This document shows, piece after piece, positions 11,781 through 26,700 of a stretch of 64,000 nucleotides of DNA. Numbering within the stretch: the stretch's first letter is position 1; each line of letters starts with the position of its first letter. Below the pieces are notes generated by a model. The model was not told the DNA's origin. It searched no databases and was given only the letters and a program-made list of their open reading frames with translations. The translations under genes were made by a program, and so were the position numbers. Origin of the DNA: Cyrtodaria siliqua. Its lineage: Eukaryota; Mollusca; Bivalvia; Adapedonta; Hiatellidae. The stretch covers positions 32,197-96,196 of the forward strand of contig JAWPHD010010193.1 in the NCBI GenBank assembly GCA_037043455.1. The letters are read 5' to 3'.

Positions 11781-14700
11781 GTATGTATTGTGGTTACTTA
11801 ATAGATGCATATCCTTTTTAATCTATTTAATTCGGCGCCTTCCCAATTGCATAGACCTATTTTTTCTCAATTCTGGGGGATAAAAAATCCCAATATACAA
11901 AAAAGAAGAAATTTTACCCTTAACAAACATTTCCCCAAAATAGCGAAAAACCATGCTATTTTTTCTCCAATTCCAATTAAATGTGCACTAAATTTTCCCA
12001 AATTCAAAGGCATGACCCCTTCCCAATTTGGAGAGAAAAGCCCCTGACATGTATATTTCAATAGTCTGTATAGCTAGTACAACATTATATTGGCAATTCA
12101 CTGAGACATGCACTGTGTCGCTGCTTCTTTAAAGTTATTTTGAAAGCATGCTCAGCTGTAATAAGGACATTTTTTTAGCTTTTGGTGAAAACTAACTTTT
12201 TTCCAATACCTACCATATACATGTACATGTAATATGCATTGTTTTTTATTATTTCTTTGTTGTCCGCAACGAATGACAAGGTAAGTATGATTTTTAACTG
12301 CGGAAAATCTGGTCATTAGATGGAAAAGTGACAGTGGGCAGCGTTAACTTTTGGTTTAGGGATTGTTCGAGTGTCCAAAATATCACAACTTGAAAACCAT
12401 CCAGTGGATTGATTTGTTATTTGCAGAGCTACATAATTATGACATTAGCTATGCCACACTACCAATGTTTCTGTGACTTTGAACTTCAGTTCAAGGTAAG
12501 GTGACATTGAGCAGAACATTGGTTTAAAATTCTTCTTTTTTTTATGGAATTTCCAATAATTATTTTATGTTACCTGGTATTTTCTAAAAGTTTGAAATCA
12601 GTGATTCTTTCCCGGTTTTTAAATGTGAATGCGAAACTATTGTAACTATAAAATATATTATTATACCTCACATAAAATGCCCATGCTAAATCCCCCATAG
12701 ACAACGATGTGTAATTTCTTACTATCTGACGCAAGGATGGTATAACAGGGTGATTAAATTGCAGGGTGATAGTAAAAAAGATATTGCATGCATAGCTTTG
12801 GTGCATTCATAGCTTTGGTGCGTGCTGTTTCGTTATCATCATCAGTTCATTTTGGTGAAATTGCTATCTTTAACTCAACATAACTTCAAAAGTATGTTAC
12901 CGATTTCAATAAATTACCACTCATTTTCTTAATTAAAGGGAATATAGCAACACAGCCAAACAATCTTTATTATTGAGAGTTCTGAAAAACTTGGAAAATG
13001 ATGGAAGAATTATCAAAATCGGATGATAAAGAAAGAAGATATGATCGTTTGAAGGTTCTGTTGAAATGGATATGGAAGCCGCCATTTTTAGAGCTATGAC
13101 ATCTCAATTCTAAATGACCATATATGGAATATTGATAAATATGAAAATTTGCTCATTTAAAGGGGGACAATTGAAGTAACTGTATAAAGAATATGTATGA
13201 CTAATGGCAATAATACTTTATATGACCAGTTAAGGAGTTTGCATTCATTTGCAGTTATTTGCTTTGCTTTAAATGATATTTATCAATATTCCATATATGG
13301 TCATATAGGAATATGACCGCATAGTTTTCAAAATGGCAGCTCCCATATCCATTTTAGAACAACCTTCAAATGGTCATATCTGTTTTGTTTATCATCAGAT
13401 TTTGATAATTCTTTCACCTTTTTGCAAGTTTTTCAGAACTCTCGATAAAAGAGCATGTTTGGCTGTGTCGCTACATTCCAATGATATAACTTTTATAGTA
13501 ACATTTAAAAAAAAATCCATCAAATTGAAATCTGTATTGAAAATGATGAAATTTATTTTTGACGTGAGGGGATTATGAATGTGATATTTATACAGTGTTT
13601 CCGCAAGAGCGCGTTTCTTGCGTTTTTGGCGCACTAAAATGATCGGCGACGCGACATAAATCAGCTTGTGAGTTTTTCGTGACGCAATGAAATTGACTAG
13701 GCTAGAAATGAAATACCCGTCAAATTATCGTCGTAAACCAAATTATTTTTGTATATATTACTGACTTTTGATAATACTGCACCAATAATATATTTCAACA
13801 TTTGGTAAATTGAAAACACAGCGTTTTTATTTAATGCTATTGTAACAACACAACACACACGTGACAAAGTTTGTATAGTTTATTAATATGTATATCCAAG
13901 TCAGGCGCGTAGCTGCCTATATGCGAGTACGCGGCTGAATCCACATGATTCTGACAAAAGCACCTCAGAACCTCCAGAATGCACCAGATTGCACCATTGT
14001 TTTCCAAAAAAATCGAGGGGGCTTGCCCCCCGACCCCCCTAGCACAATTATGAATCCACATGAATAGAGGGCTAGCTACGCGCCTGCAAGTGATCGTATA
14101 GTTTTTAGCTCAACTGATCAGAGATCAGCGGAGCTTATGCCGTGGTGCGGCGTCCGTCGTCCGTCTGTCCGTCTGTCCGTCTGTCTGTCTGTCCGTAAAC
14201 TTTTATTTGTAGCGACTTCACAGCTGAAACCTACTGGATGGATATTCATGAAACTTTACAGAAATGTTGCCCATAAAGTCTAGTTGATCCTAGCAAAAAT
14301 TCATGTTGATGTGAAATCCAAGATGGCCGCCAAAGCTAAAAATAGAGTTTTAAAATACAAGTTTGTAGCGACTTCTTCTTGAAAACTATAAGTGATATTG
14401 ATATGGGACTTTTTCTAAAAGGATCAGCATGACATGATGTTGATCCTAGTCAAAAATCGTTTTGATTCAACGTTAAACATGGCTGCCAGCGGCCATCTTT
14501 GTTTACATAGAGTTATATAGTAAAAACTTGTAGCGACTTCTTCTCTGAAACTACTTGGCGGATTGTCATGAAACTTTACAGGAATGTTGCTCTTGATGTC
14601 TAATTGATCCTAAAAAAAATTTCAGGTCGGCCGGAAATTCAAGATGGCCGTCACAGCTAAAAATAGATTTTTAAAAAATAAGTTTGTAGCGACTACTTCT

Positions 14701-17700
14701 TCAAAACTATAAGTGATATTGATATGGGACTTTTTCTAAAATGATCAGCATTACATGATGTTGATCCTAGTCAAAAATCGTTTTGATTCAACATTAAACA
14801 TGGCTGCCAGCGGCCATCTTTGTTTACATAGAGTTATATAGTAAAAACTTGTAGCGACTACTCCTCTGAAACTACTTGGCGGATTGTCATGAAACTTTAC
14901 AGGAATGTTGCTCTTGATGTCTAATTGATCCTATCAAAATTTCAGGTCGGCCGGAAATTCAAGATGGCCGTCACAGCTAAAAATAGATTTTTAAAAAATA
15001 AGTTTGTAGCGACTACTTCTTGAAAACTATAAGTGATATTGATATGGGACTTTTTCTAAAATGATCAGCATGACATGATGTAGATCCTTGTGGAAAAATA
15101 TTTTGATTCGACGTTAAACATGGCTGCCAGTGGCCATCTTTGGTTACATAGAGTTATATAGTAAAAACTTGTAGCGACTACTCCTCTGAAACTACTTGAC
15201 GGATGTTCATGAAACTTCACAGGAATGTTGCTCTTGATGTCTAATTGATCCTAGAAAAATTTCAGGTCGGCAGGAAATTCAAGATGGCCGCCACAGCTAA
15301 AAATAGATTTAAAATAAATAAGTTTGTAGCGACTACTTCTTCAAAACAATAAGAGATATTGATATGGGACTTTTTCTAAAATGATCAGTATGACATGATG
15401 TTGGTCCTTGTCGAAAATCGTTTTGATTTGACCTTAAACATGGCTGCTTTGTTTACATAGAGTTATATAATGAAAACTTGTTGGGACTACTTCTTTGAAA
15501 CTACTTGACGGATTTTCATGAAACTTCACAGGAATGTTGCTCTTAATGTCTTATTGATCTTAGCAAAATTTCAGGTCGACCGGAAATTCAAGATGGCCGC
15601 CACGGTTAAAAATAGATTTTCAAAAAACAAGTCTGTAGCGACTACTTCCTGAAATCAAAATCAATCAGTAGAGCTTCAAGGTCATTGACCTCTTGTTATT
15701 AACAAGTAATCGTTGATGTAAGCAAGTTCAGTTCAAATACAAAGTTAATCGGTTACTTAACCCCCCTACACGAATCCTATTTCTGCAGGATGTCGAATCT
15801 TAAGTATCACTACTATGATGATTATACATTGGTCAACGTTTGATTGGTCAATTGAATGACACTACTTAATGAGGAAACAAAAGCATCCTACGTCTTTTGA
15901 TAACTAAAGTTCAAATATCATCCATGTCCTGGTATACAGGATGGTGTCACTTAACCACTTATGAACATGTATAATTCAATGGCTAGATTCTACCAGTCAT
16001 AGAAATATAATATCAGCGTTAGTAAAATACCCATAAAACGAGAAATGATGATGTATAAGTCCCCCATGCATGACTGTTACAATATACAAGCCGGTTTAAT
16101 GTCAAAATGTTCATTGATAAATAAGTAGAGATGCCAATATTGATGGTTGATAAAAACATCAAGATTGCCGTGGGTCCCTTTAACTTCCTTTTTTTTGCTG
16201 ACCAATCCACCGAAAAAGATGTCTTATCAACTAATAATGCATGTCTATCTGACATCACATGGTCTATTCATCAAAATGCATGTCCAAAAAATATACCCCT
16301 ATATTTACAAAAATGACCCCTCAGTTAATCCATAGCGGGTCAAGGGATGACCCCTAAAAATTTTGAGTCCTGCAGAAAGACTGATTTATATAATATAAAC
16401 CACAAAATACAATAGTTTCAAATGAACCCCATGCTAATTTTCTTCCCCAGGCTGGTATGAAACAAAAACTAGACGTGCTGAAGCAGTCCCTGGCATGGAT
16501 AGAGAGGCTAGATGTGACCAATGACCCTGCCCCCCCCCCCCCCCCCCCCCCACCCCGAATAACAATTGTAAGTACTAGAAGTAGCTTAAAGGGACACACG
16601 GCAATCTTGATTGAGTTTGAACTGGGTGTCTCGATTTATATATCCTGTATCATTTTTTGGCGAAAACGGTATTGTTTGCGATGCTTGTAATGTTTGTATT
16701 TACAATCGAGCATCAACGATGATCAAGAGCAATTGCTCAGTAGGAAAACATCAAATTATATCGGCAACGCGCATTGTTAGCTCTACTGGCCGAAGGCTTA
16801 TGGGATGGCGAGTTGTCCGTCTTCCGTCCTTTCGTCTGTTAACTTTTGCCTTGTGAACACTCTAGGGCCTTCATTATTAATAGAATCTTTACTAAACTTT
16901 GTCAGTGTCCTTTATGTCAATGAATGCTCGGACAAGCTCGAACAAGTTCGAAAACCAACGGCGATAATATTTCACCAGAGTTATGGCCCTTGTTTTGCTG
17001 AAAAATGCATTTTGAGCCTTGTGAACACTCTAGCACCTTCATTTAGTATTTGATCTTTACCAACTTGCACAGATTGTTAATATCAATGAAAGCTCGTGAC
17101 AGATTCGAAAACCAGCCAAATCAGATCAGTAACACCGGAGTTATGTCCCTTTTTTTCCTGAAAATTGCTATTTTCTGCTTGTGATGCTCTAACACCTTCA
17201 TTTACTATTTGATCGTTACCAAACTTGCACAGATTGTTAATACCAATGATAGCTTGGACAAGTTCGAAATCAGCTAAATTGGGTCAGTAACACCAGAGTT
17301 ATGGCCCATGTTTTTTTCAAAAAATTTCAATTTTCTGCCCTTGTGACACTCTTGCACTTCATTTATTATTTGATCTTTACCAAACAGATTGTTAATATCA
17401 ATGAAAGCTCAAACAAGTTCAAAAACCAGCTAAATCGGATCAGTAACACCGGAGTTATGCTCTTGTTTTTTCTGAAAAATGCTATTTTCTGCCTTGTGAA
17501 CACTCTTGGGCCTTCAATATTAATCGGACCTTTACTTAACTTTGCCAGTGTCTTCGTATCAATGAAAGAACGGACAAGTTCGAAAACCTGTAAGATCGAA
17601 ATAATTTCACCGAGTTACGGCCCTTGTTTTGCTGAAAAATGCCATATTAAGCCTTGTGAACACTCTAGCACCTTCATTTATTATTTGATCTTTACCAACT

Positions 17701-20700
17701 TGCACAGATTGTTAATATCAATGAAAGCTCGGACAAGTTCGAAAACCAGCTAGATCGGACCCTTGACAGCAGAATTATTGCCCTTGATTTAGTTCAAAAT
17801 GCTATATTTTGCCTCATTAGTATGATAGGACTTCATCCGATCTTTAACAAACTTTACCAGATTGTTTATATAAATGAAAGCTCGGACAAGTTCGAAAACC
17901 AGCTAGATCGGACCATTAACAGCTGAGTTATGGCCTTGATTTAGTTAAAAATGCTATATTGTGCCTCGTTAAGACGATAGGTTCTTTATCTTTCATTTAA
18001 TCTTTACCAAACTTTACCAGATTGTTTATATCAAATGAAAGCTCAGACAATTTTGAAGACCAGCCAGATCGGTCCAGTAACAGCGGAGTTATGGCCCTTC
18101 ATTAGTTTAAAAATGCTATATTTTGCCTCGTTAATTTGATAGGGCTTTCATCTGATCTTTACAAAACTTAACCTGATTGTTTATATCATGACAGCTCAGA
18201 CAATTTCGAAACCAGCCAGATCGGACCAGTAACAGATGGGTTATGGCCCTTGATTTAGTTAAAAATGCTATATTTTGCCTCGTTAAGATGATAGGGCCTT
18301 CATTTTTCATGCGATCTTTATGAACTTACTAGATTGTTAATATCAATGAAAGCTCGGTCAAGTTCGAAAACCAGCCAGATCCTACCAGTAACAGTTGAGT
18401 TATGGCCCTTGATTTAGGTAAAAATCCTATATTTTGCCTCGTTAAGACGATAGGGCCTTCATCTTTCATCCGATCTTTAAGAAACTTTACCAGATTCTTA
18501 ATATAAATGAAAGCTTGGACAAGTTCGAAAACCAACCAGATTGGACCATTTACATCGGAGTCATGGCCCTTGATTTTATATGCTATATCTTGGCCTCATT
18601 AAGACAAAAGGGCCTTCATTTGGCTTTACAGGAATGATCAGTACCAAGCCTAGTTGTACATAGTCACTGTGGTCCAGTTGAATGATTTTGGCGGAGTTAT
18701 AGCCCTTTAAAGGTTTAATACACAAACTTTGTTCCGACTAGTTCTCCTGAACCCCTGGCCGGATTAAACAAAACTTTTTGGGGATGATCGATTCTATGTC
18801 TAGTTGTGCAATCCGGTTGAATGATTTTTGGCGGAGTTATGGCCCTTTAAAGGTTTTAATACACAAACTTTGTTCTGTCACTAGTTCTCCTGAACCCCTG
18901 GCCGGATTTAAACAAAGCTTTTTAGGGATGATCAACTCCATGTCTAGTTGTGCAAATCATTGCTGTATTCCGGTTGAATGCTTTTTTTGGCAGAATTATG
19001 GCCCTTAAAGGTTTTAATACACAAACTTTATCTGATCTACTTCTCCTGAACCCCTAGCCAGATTTCAATGAAACTGTAGGGATGATCAGCACCAAGCCTA
19101 GTTGTGCATGTCTTCGTCACGTTCTGGTTTACAGATATTTGGCAGAGTTATGGCACTTTAAAGAATTTTGATATCACAACTTTTTTCCGGGCTAGTTCTC
19201 CTGAACCCCTGGCTGGATATAGACGAAACTTGACAAGGATGATCAGTATCCAGCCTAGTTGTGCATATCATTGCCATATTTTGGTTGAATGATTTTTGGC
19301 AGAGTTGTGACCCTTAAAATGTTTTGATACACAAGCTTTGTCCAGATTAGTCTCTTCTGAACTCTTTGCCAGATTTCAGCGAATCTTGGCGAGGATGATC
19401 AGTACTAAGCCTAGTTGCACCTGTCATTGCCATGTTCTGGTTGAATAATTTTTGAAAGACTTATGGCCCCTTATACATAAACTTTATCTTGAGCCAGTAG
19501 AGCGTTCACAGGCCCTCTTGGTTCTCTTGTTTTTAGCTCTACTGATCAGAGATCAGCAGAGCTTATGCCGTGGTGCGGAGTCTGTCGTTCGTCCGTCCGT
19601 CAGTCTGTCTGTCCGTAAATTTTTTTTTGTAGCGACTACTCCTCTGAAACTACTGAATTGATTTTCATGAAACTTTACAGAAATGTTCTCCTTGAAGTCT
19701 AGTTGATCCTAGCAAAAATTCATGTTGATGTGAAATCCAAGATGGCCGCCAAATCTAAAAATAGATTTTAAAAAACAAGTTTGTAGCGACTACTTTTTGA
19801 AAACTCTAAGTGATATTGATATGGGACTCTTTCTAAAATGATCAGCATGACATGATGTTCGTTCTTGTTGAAAATCGTTTTGATTCGATGTTAAACATGG
19901 CTGCCAGCGGCCATCTTTATTTACATAGAGTTATTTAGTAAAAACTTGTAGGGACTACTCCTCTGAAACTACTTAAAGGATTTCCATGAAACTTCACAGG
20001 AATGTTGCTCTTAATGTCTAAATGATCCTAGCAATATTTCAGGTTGGTCAGAAATTCAAGATGGCCGCCACAGCTTAAAATAGATTTTCAGAAAACAAGT
20101 TTGTAGCGACTACTTCTTGAAAACTATAAGTGATATTGATATGGGACTTTTTCTAAAATGATCAGTATGGAATGATGTTGATCCTTGTTGAAAATTGTTT
20201 TGATGCGACGTTAAACATGGCTGCCAGCGGCCATCTTTGTTTACATAAGAGTTATATAATGAAAACTTGTAACGACTACTCCTCTGAAACTACTTGACGA
20301 ATTTTCATGAAACTTATCACGAATGTTGCTCTTGATGTCTAATTGATCCTAGCAAAACTTCTTGTCAGCTGGAAATTCAAGATGGCCGCCACGGCTAAAA
20401 ATAGATTTTCAAAAAACAAGTTTGTAGCGACTACTTCTTGAAAACTATAAGTGATATTGATATGGGACTTTTTCTAAAATGATCAGTATGGAATGATGTT
20501 GATCCTTGTTGAAAATTGTTTTGATGCGACGTTAAACATGGCTGCCAGCGGCCATCTTTGTTTACATAAGAGTTATATAATGAAAACTTGTAACGACTAC
20601 TCCTCTGAAACTACTTGACGAATTTTCATGAAACTTATCACGAATGTTGCTCTTGATGTCTAATTGATCCTAGCAAAACTTCTTGTCAGCTGGAAATTCA

Positions 20701-23700
20701 AGATGGCCGCTATGGCTAAAAATAGATTTTCAAAAGACACGTTTGTAGCTAGCGACTACTTTTTGAAAACTATAAGTGATATTGATATGGGACTTTTTCT
20801 AAAATTATCAGCATGACATGTTGTTGGTCCTTGTCGGAAATCATTTTGATTCGTTGTTAAACATGGCTGTCAGTGGCCATCTTTGTTTACATAGAGTTAT
20901 TTAGTAAAAACTTGTAGCGACTACTCCTCTGTAACTACTCTACGAATTTTCATGAAACTTCACAGGAATGTTACTCTTGATATCTAATTGATCCTAGCAA
21001 AATTTAAGGTTGGCTGGAAATTCAAAATGGCCACCATGGCTAAAAATAGTTTTTCAAAAAACAACTTTGTAGCGCCTACTTCTTGAAAACTATAAGTGAT
21101 ATTGATAATTCATTTTACGCTTATTCAGTCACGGATATTTTAAGAACCCGTTAATAAACTTATACTTCTAATTGGCACATACGCTTTATTATATGACCTG
21201 AACGCCTGGATGTAGTTTTGATAAAAGGTTTTGTAATGTAATTTTGTTATTATTTGGCGGGTTAGTTTCTATAGAGTTGACATCTCGTAAAATCTTAGGT
21301 AAAAATTTATTATCATAGTTTATTGATTATACACCAAACACAAGAACAATGCTAACACAGTGCATACGATTCCCACTTACATATTTTCACTGAAATTTAA
21401 CCCAAAATTCAGTCCATACTGTGTTTTGGGACACAAAAAAAAAAGTGGGACTATGCGAGTTTTCAAAAAATATTGAATTGCTTTAAACACACATATACAT
21501 CATAATGAGTTATATGCAAACACATTTTATGAATGTCAAAAACTACCACAAATTTATTTCTCTTTCCAAAGATTTTATTTTGCAAAAAAGGAGTTCAACG
21601 CCCGTACTATTTTACGGCTAATTTACATATTTCGGCTCTTTTTACGTCTGGTTTATGTGAAGAGTACCCCTTGAATTCCTTAATAGATTAAATAGAATAA
21701 TCTTCAAAGTCCAGGCGTATTTAATTTTTTTATTACGTCTCATTTCTGGGTGGAATGTTTCGTACAGGAGGGTTTCACTTTGGAAATCCTGTAATTTTAA
21801 AGAGAAAACCCCAATACGATGATACTTTTTACCGTAAACAGCTTTTTTATAAAATTTCGTATTTTATATATAATCCATTTTTGCAATTGATTATTAATAT
21901 TGAATTCTCTACAAAAATCAATTAATATCAGTATTTGAGAGAAGAGTTTCAAGGAAAGGTAAAGGTCCCACGTGATATTTTGGCTACTTCATTGATTCTG
22001 ATAGGAATTGTTAGCGTATTAGCCAAATCTAACTTCATATATAACTAAAATAAAGTGTTCTGAATAATCAAGAAGCTAATTTCAGTTTTATATGAATGTG
22101 CACGTGCATTAAATTGAGCCTCGTGTTCCTTCGGTATAATTATTGTTTATGAAAATGTTTGGTTTGTAAAACTCGATCAATGACTCGAAGGGATTGTGTT
22201 TTAATTAATTATAAATATTATTCATCTTGCTAGAATTCAATAAAAGTATATTTATTATAGCCTTATATCATTATTTAAATTAATATTTGTGATTTATACT
22301 ACAAAAACTAGCCAAATCATTTACCGGTAGTCCAAATCATATATACCAAACAATTTCAATAACAACAATAAATCTGACAGATCATGGGACACCCATAGTT
22401 AGTCCAGATTGTCTGCAGTCACTTTAAATAGAGTTTACCTAAACCTGATAAATAAAACATAAAACAGGGGAAAAGTCTGATTAAGTCAAGCAAAACGTGA
22501 AGGATATGCCATTCTTGTATAGTGTTATTCTCAATGAACTATAGGACTGTGGTCTGATTAAGTCAAGCAAAACGTGAAGGATATGCCATTCTTGTATAGT
22601 GTTATTCACAATGAACTATAGGACTGTGGTCTGACTACTTCCTGATCAAGTTAAACACTTTGATGAGATTTGTACCCCACATGGTAACAATCAGTCTGGC
22701 ATTGTCACCATCATAACAAAGTGCGCATGGATACTGTATCCCATCTGTCTGTGATAGGAGCACCTGAACCTTCCTCCCTTGGTTGTCGATCTGGATAATG
22801 TTGTTACTATATAAACCAGCGACCAGCAGGTTGTCATTCTCCAACACACATACTCCCCAGGCAATATCCAGATCTGGGTCAGTGAAGGTGGCTTGTAGGT
22901 GTCCCTGTCTGTCTATAGTTATTACTCCTTTTATTTCATCTGTGACATGGATCTGGTTTCCAGTGTTGCTAACACTAATGTGTTGTGGATTACTGAATAT
23001 GCTCTGTCCAGCTGAGTCATTCTGGAATATGCGGAGGTGGTCTCCTGTCAGGCTGTATGCATATACTCTCTCCTCACCAGAGACAAACAACTCACCATTG
23101 CTGAAGGTCACATATCCGCAATGAAAGTCCACCTGGAATGATCTTGTGAGTTTCAATTTGTCAGCAGTCGACACCAGTTGTATCTTTTTATTTGGACGCA
23201 ATGCCACAGCAACTTCTGTAGGCCCGGTACTACACACTCCCCATGGACCTTGTAAGGCACAATGGTCCACTACCTTGTAGGACTGGTCTAGTCTCTTCAG
23301 CTTGTTGTTATTCTTATCTGATATAATCACTGATCCATCTTCAAGTAGGCAGCACCCCAGTATGACGCAGGTGCCCTTATCAACATTAGTCTTGACATTG
23401 TAATCACCGTGGAGGGTGGCAGAATTGAATGGCTTACTCACTCTCACCTTGACATTTGACTGGCTTTGGAATTCAGGGCTGAGTTGTTGCTTTTGTGGAG
23501 TTTTGATGTCCCCTATTGATTTCAGATTCATGAAATAAGCTGTGATGTTGGTGTTGACGTCGAACACGAGTGTTTCTCCACTTGCTGATGTTACCAGTTC
23601 ATGCAGTAATCGGCTTCCATTGTCCTTCTTGCTCTTTCCTTGTTTCACATAGAGGAAGAGTTCTGATTCATCTTTGCAGCTATGAACGTTCTTTATATTG

Positions 23701-26700
23701 GCTTCCAGTGCCGACGTCATATCTTGCAGTTGTTGAATATCATTATTTATTGCCTTTTCCATCTCCAGGGCTTTAGTGTGGACGTCATCTTTGGCCTTCT
23801 TCACTAGGGTATCTAAATGCTTGACAGTGTTGCTACGGAAATGATCAATGTCATTTAGACACTTGGTCTTCTCTTTTTGAATTCTTTTTAAATCTTCTTG
23901 ACGAGAATTCTTCGATTTGGCGAGTTCAAGCTTCACTTGTTTCATTCCATCTGTGACATCTTTGAGTTCTTGACTGGTCTTGATGCCTTTGGAGACGTTG
24001 GGTACGAAATCAACGCCTTTGCACAGCCTGAATAATATATAATACAACATTTTATATACTGTATTCATAATAATGAAATACGTGGAAGTACGAATTTATA
24101 AAGTGTGGATAGTTGTGAAGAAGAACCACCCTCCCACCCTCCTCCCCCCAATAATCGACTTTGCCAAAGGCCAGCCAAGCCAAGCTTATGTGATGGTGCA
24201 TTGTTTGTGTTGTCATTGTATGTCCATACTTCTTTGATAAGATGTCAAATGAGTTTGTCCATAGACAAAATCGACATCAAAATCGGCATGTTCATTCAAG
24301 TTATTGTCCATTGTCAGATTATAATTTCAGCTTGTTTTTAAAAGCAAAAACTTTATGAAACGGCTTCTGAGATTTAGCAAAAAATATTTAAGATCATCAT
24401 ATTAATTTATTAAGCATTTTTGAATTTACACAAAATTTGATTTGCAGATTTGTTTCCATAAGCCTCTGAGCAGTCTTAAAATGAGCAAAATTAAGCTTTT
24501 TACCTTGATAATGTCAAAATAACGGAATTTCTGATTTAAATGGTTTCTGAACAATATCTTCAGTTAGGAATGAGTTCAGTTAGGAATGAGATATTTGTCC
24601 AAAACTTGCTGTCGAGGTAGCTTATACGCAAATAAAGCTTGGTATTACATTTGAGGTCACTGGGTCAAGGTCACTGTTACTAAAAATAGAAAAATATTTT
24701 TTGGCCAATAACTGTAGTTATGAATAAGATATTGCAACAAAAATTATTGTGTATATGGAAAGGAATCTTGGTATTGCATTTGAGGTCACTCAGGTCAAGG
24801 TCACTGTAACTAAAAATAGAAAAATGTTTTCCGGACAATAAATTAGTTAGAAAACAATCTTGGTTTAAACATATTTTATTTTTTCAATGGTTTACAACAT
24901 TTCATATATACATAGTACAATCGTATTAAAGGAGTAGAACGAAAGCAGACTGCTTATAGAATTCTTCTCCTCGAAAACAATCTTGTTGAGTATGTATCTT
25001 ATATGGAAAGGAAGCTTAGTATTGCATTTGAGGTCACTTTGTTCAAGGTCAAGGTCACTGTTACTAAAAATAGGAAAACAGTTTCCAGCCAATAACTTTA
25101 GTTAGAAATGAGATATTGGAAAAAAACTTCGCTATTTAGTAATGCTGTTAGTAAAAATAGAAAAGAAAAAAATCTGCGGATTCTAGTTTCCATAAGGCCT
25201 TTGATGGATTCAAATGTATGCATGAGTTACGGAGTATTTTTCCCTAGATTATGTCGAAATAAGAGAACTTGGCTTGTTTATGTTATAACTTACCATATTT
25301 GAAATGAAGAGTTATTTCAATAAAATCTTCCACAAATTCAACAACAAAGTAAAAAATAATTGCATTCATTAGGGGGTTTATATATTGCTTTTGATTATAT
25401 CAAAATAAATAAAATAACATTTTGATTAGGCCTTACCTTTGTAGTTACGGCTTCTGTTTTCAACCAATTTTGATTTGATTGATAAGTTGAGCACATTTGA
25501 AGCATTGGTTACAGAGTTATTGCCCTTGATTTTTGAACCCGATATAAATGGATCAGATTTTTATGAAATTTTACTTGAAAGTTTATTACAATTAATTTTG
25601 GATAGGTAGGTAGGGAAATATGATGTATATATATATACACTACTCAACTTTTATAATCGGTCACCCTGGTTTTTTGAAAATAACACAAAACTGAAAATCA
25701 TACCAATATTTTATTAAGTTTATTAAAAAGGTTTTAGTCCAATCAAGGCAGATAAAATTTTATAAATTACTAGCAATATTTGTTAAACGATACCAAATGA
25801 AAATATGAATTATTAAAAAATATCTAATTCTTTGAAAAGTGACCGTTTATAAAAGTGGAGTAGTGTATATATATATATAGTTTCTTTTTTTTAAAGTAAA
25901 ATTCAACTTATGCATAGGGTTAAAGTACATTTTTGTTAGAACCACACTGAATTGATTATTGATTGAAATTTGGACAAATAAATGTTGTTCATCAACATGT
26001 AAGTTATTTAGTGTCACCCTAGAGAGAGTGGAAGGGTACATAGGAACCTGGGAACCTGCCCTACTCTTACTTAGGGACTGGGAACCTGCCCTACTCTGAC
26101 ATAGGAACCTGGGAACCTGCCCTACTCTTACTTAGGAACTTGGGAACCTGCCCTACTCTTATATAGGAACCTGGGAACCTGCCCTACTCTTACATAGGAC
26201 CCTGGGAACCTGCCTTACTCTTACTAAGAACCTGGGAACCTGCCCTACTCTTACATAGGAACATGGGAACCTGCCCTACTCTTACTTAGGAACCTGCCCT
26301 ACTCTAACATAGGAACCTGGGAACTTGACCTACTCTTACTAATGAATATATACCTATGGTACTTTAACATGCTCGGATGATCGACTCCAAATTACGCAAG
26401 ACCGTGGGTTTAGGACCTATCCAATGGACGAGGCTAAGAGAAAGTGTCTTGCTCAAGAACACACCGTCACACCTTAGTGGCGCCGGTGAGGATTAAACCG
26501 GGGTCCTTCTGATTTCAAGTCCACCAATGATATCCAGTGGGCCACTCTAGCCCCGAATCCCATGGAACTAAATTATTTGGAATAAATGCACATCAAGGTT
26601 TGGGTGTTAGCTGTTGTATATGTCTGTATTTCTTAAATATTATGGTAGCTTGTCCTTGGCTCAACCAAATTTTGGATTCCTTAAAGCATGTCCTAGATGG

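Noticed and set aside
16354..16690. Poly-Gly and poly-Pro open frames around 16.5 kb as separate genes
   Set aside because: The glycine frame is the antisense of the C run; the proline frame beyond 16567 is intron read-through of EBP2 exon b.
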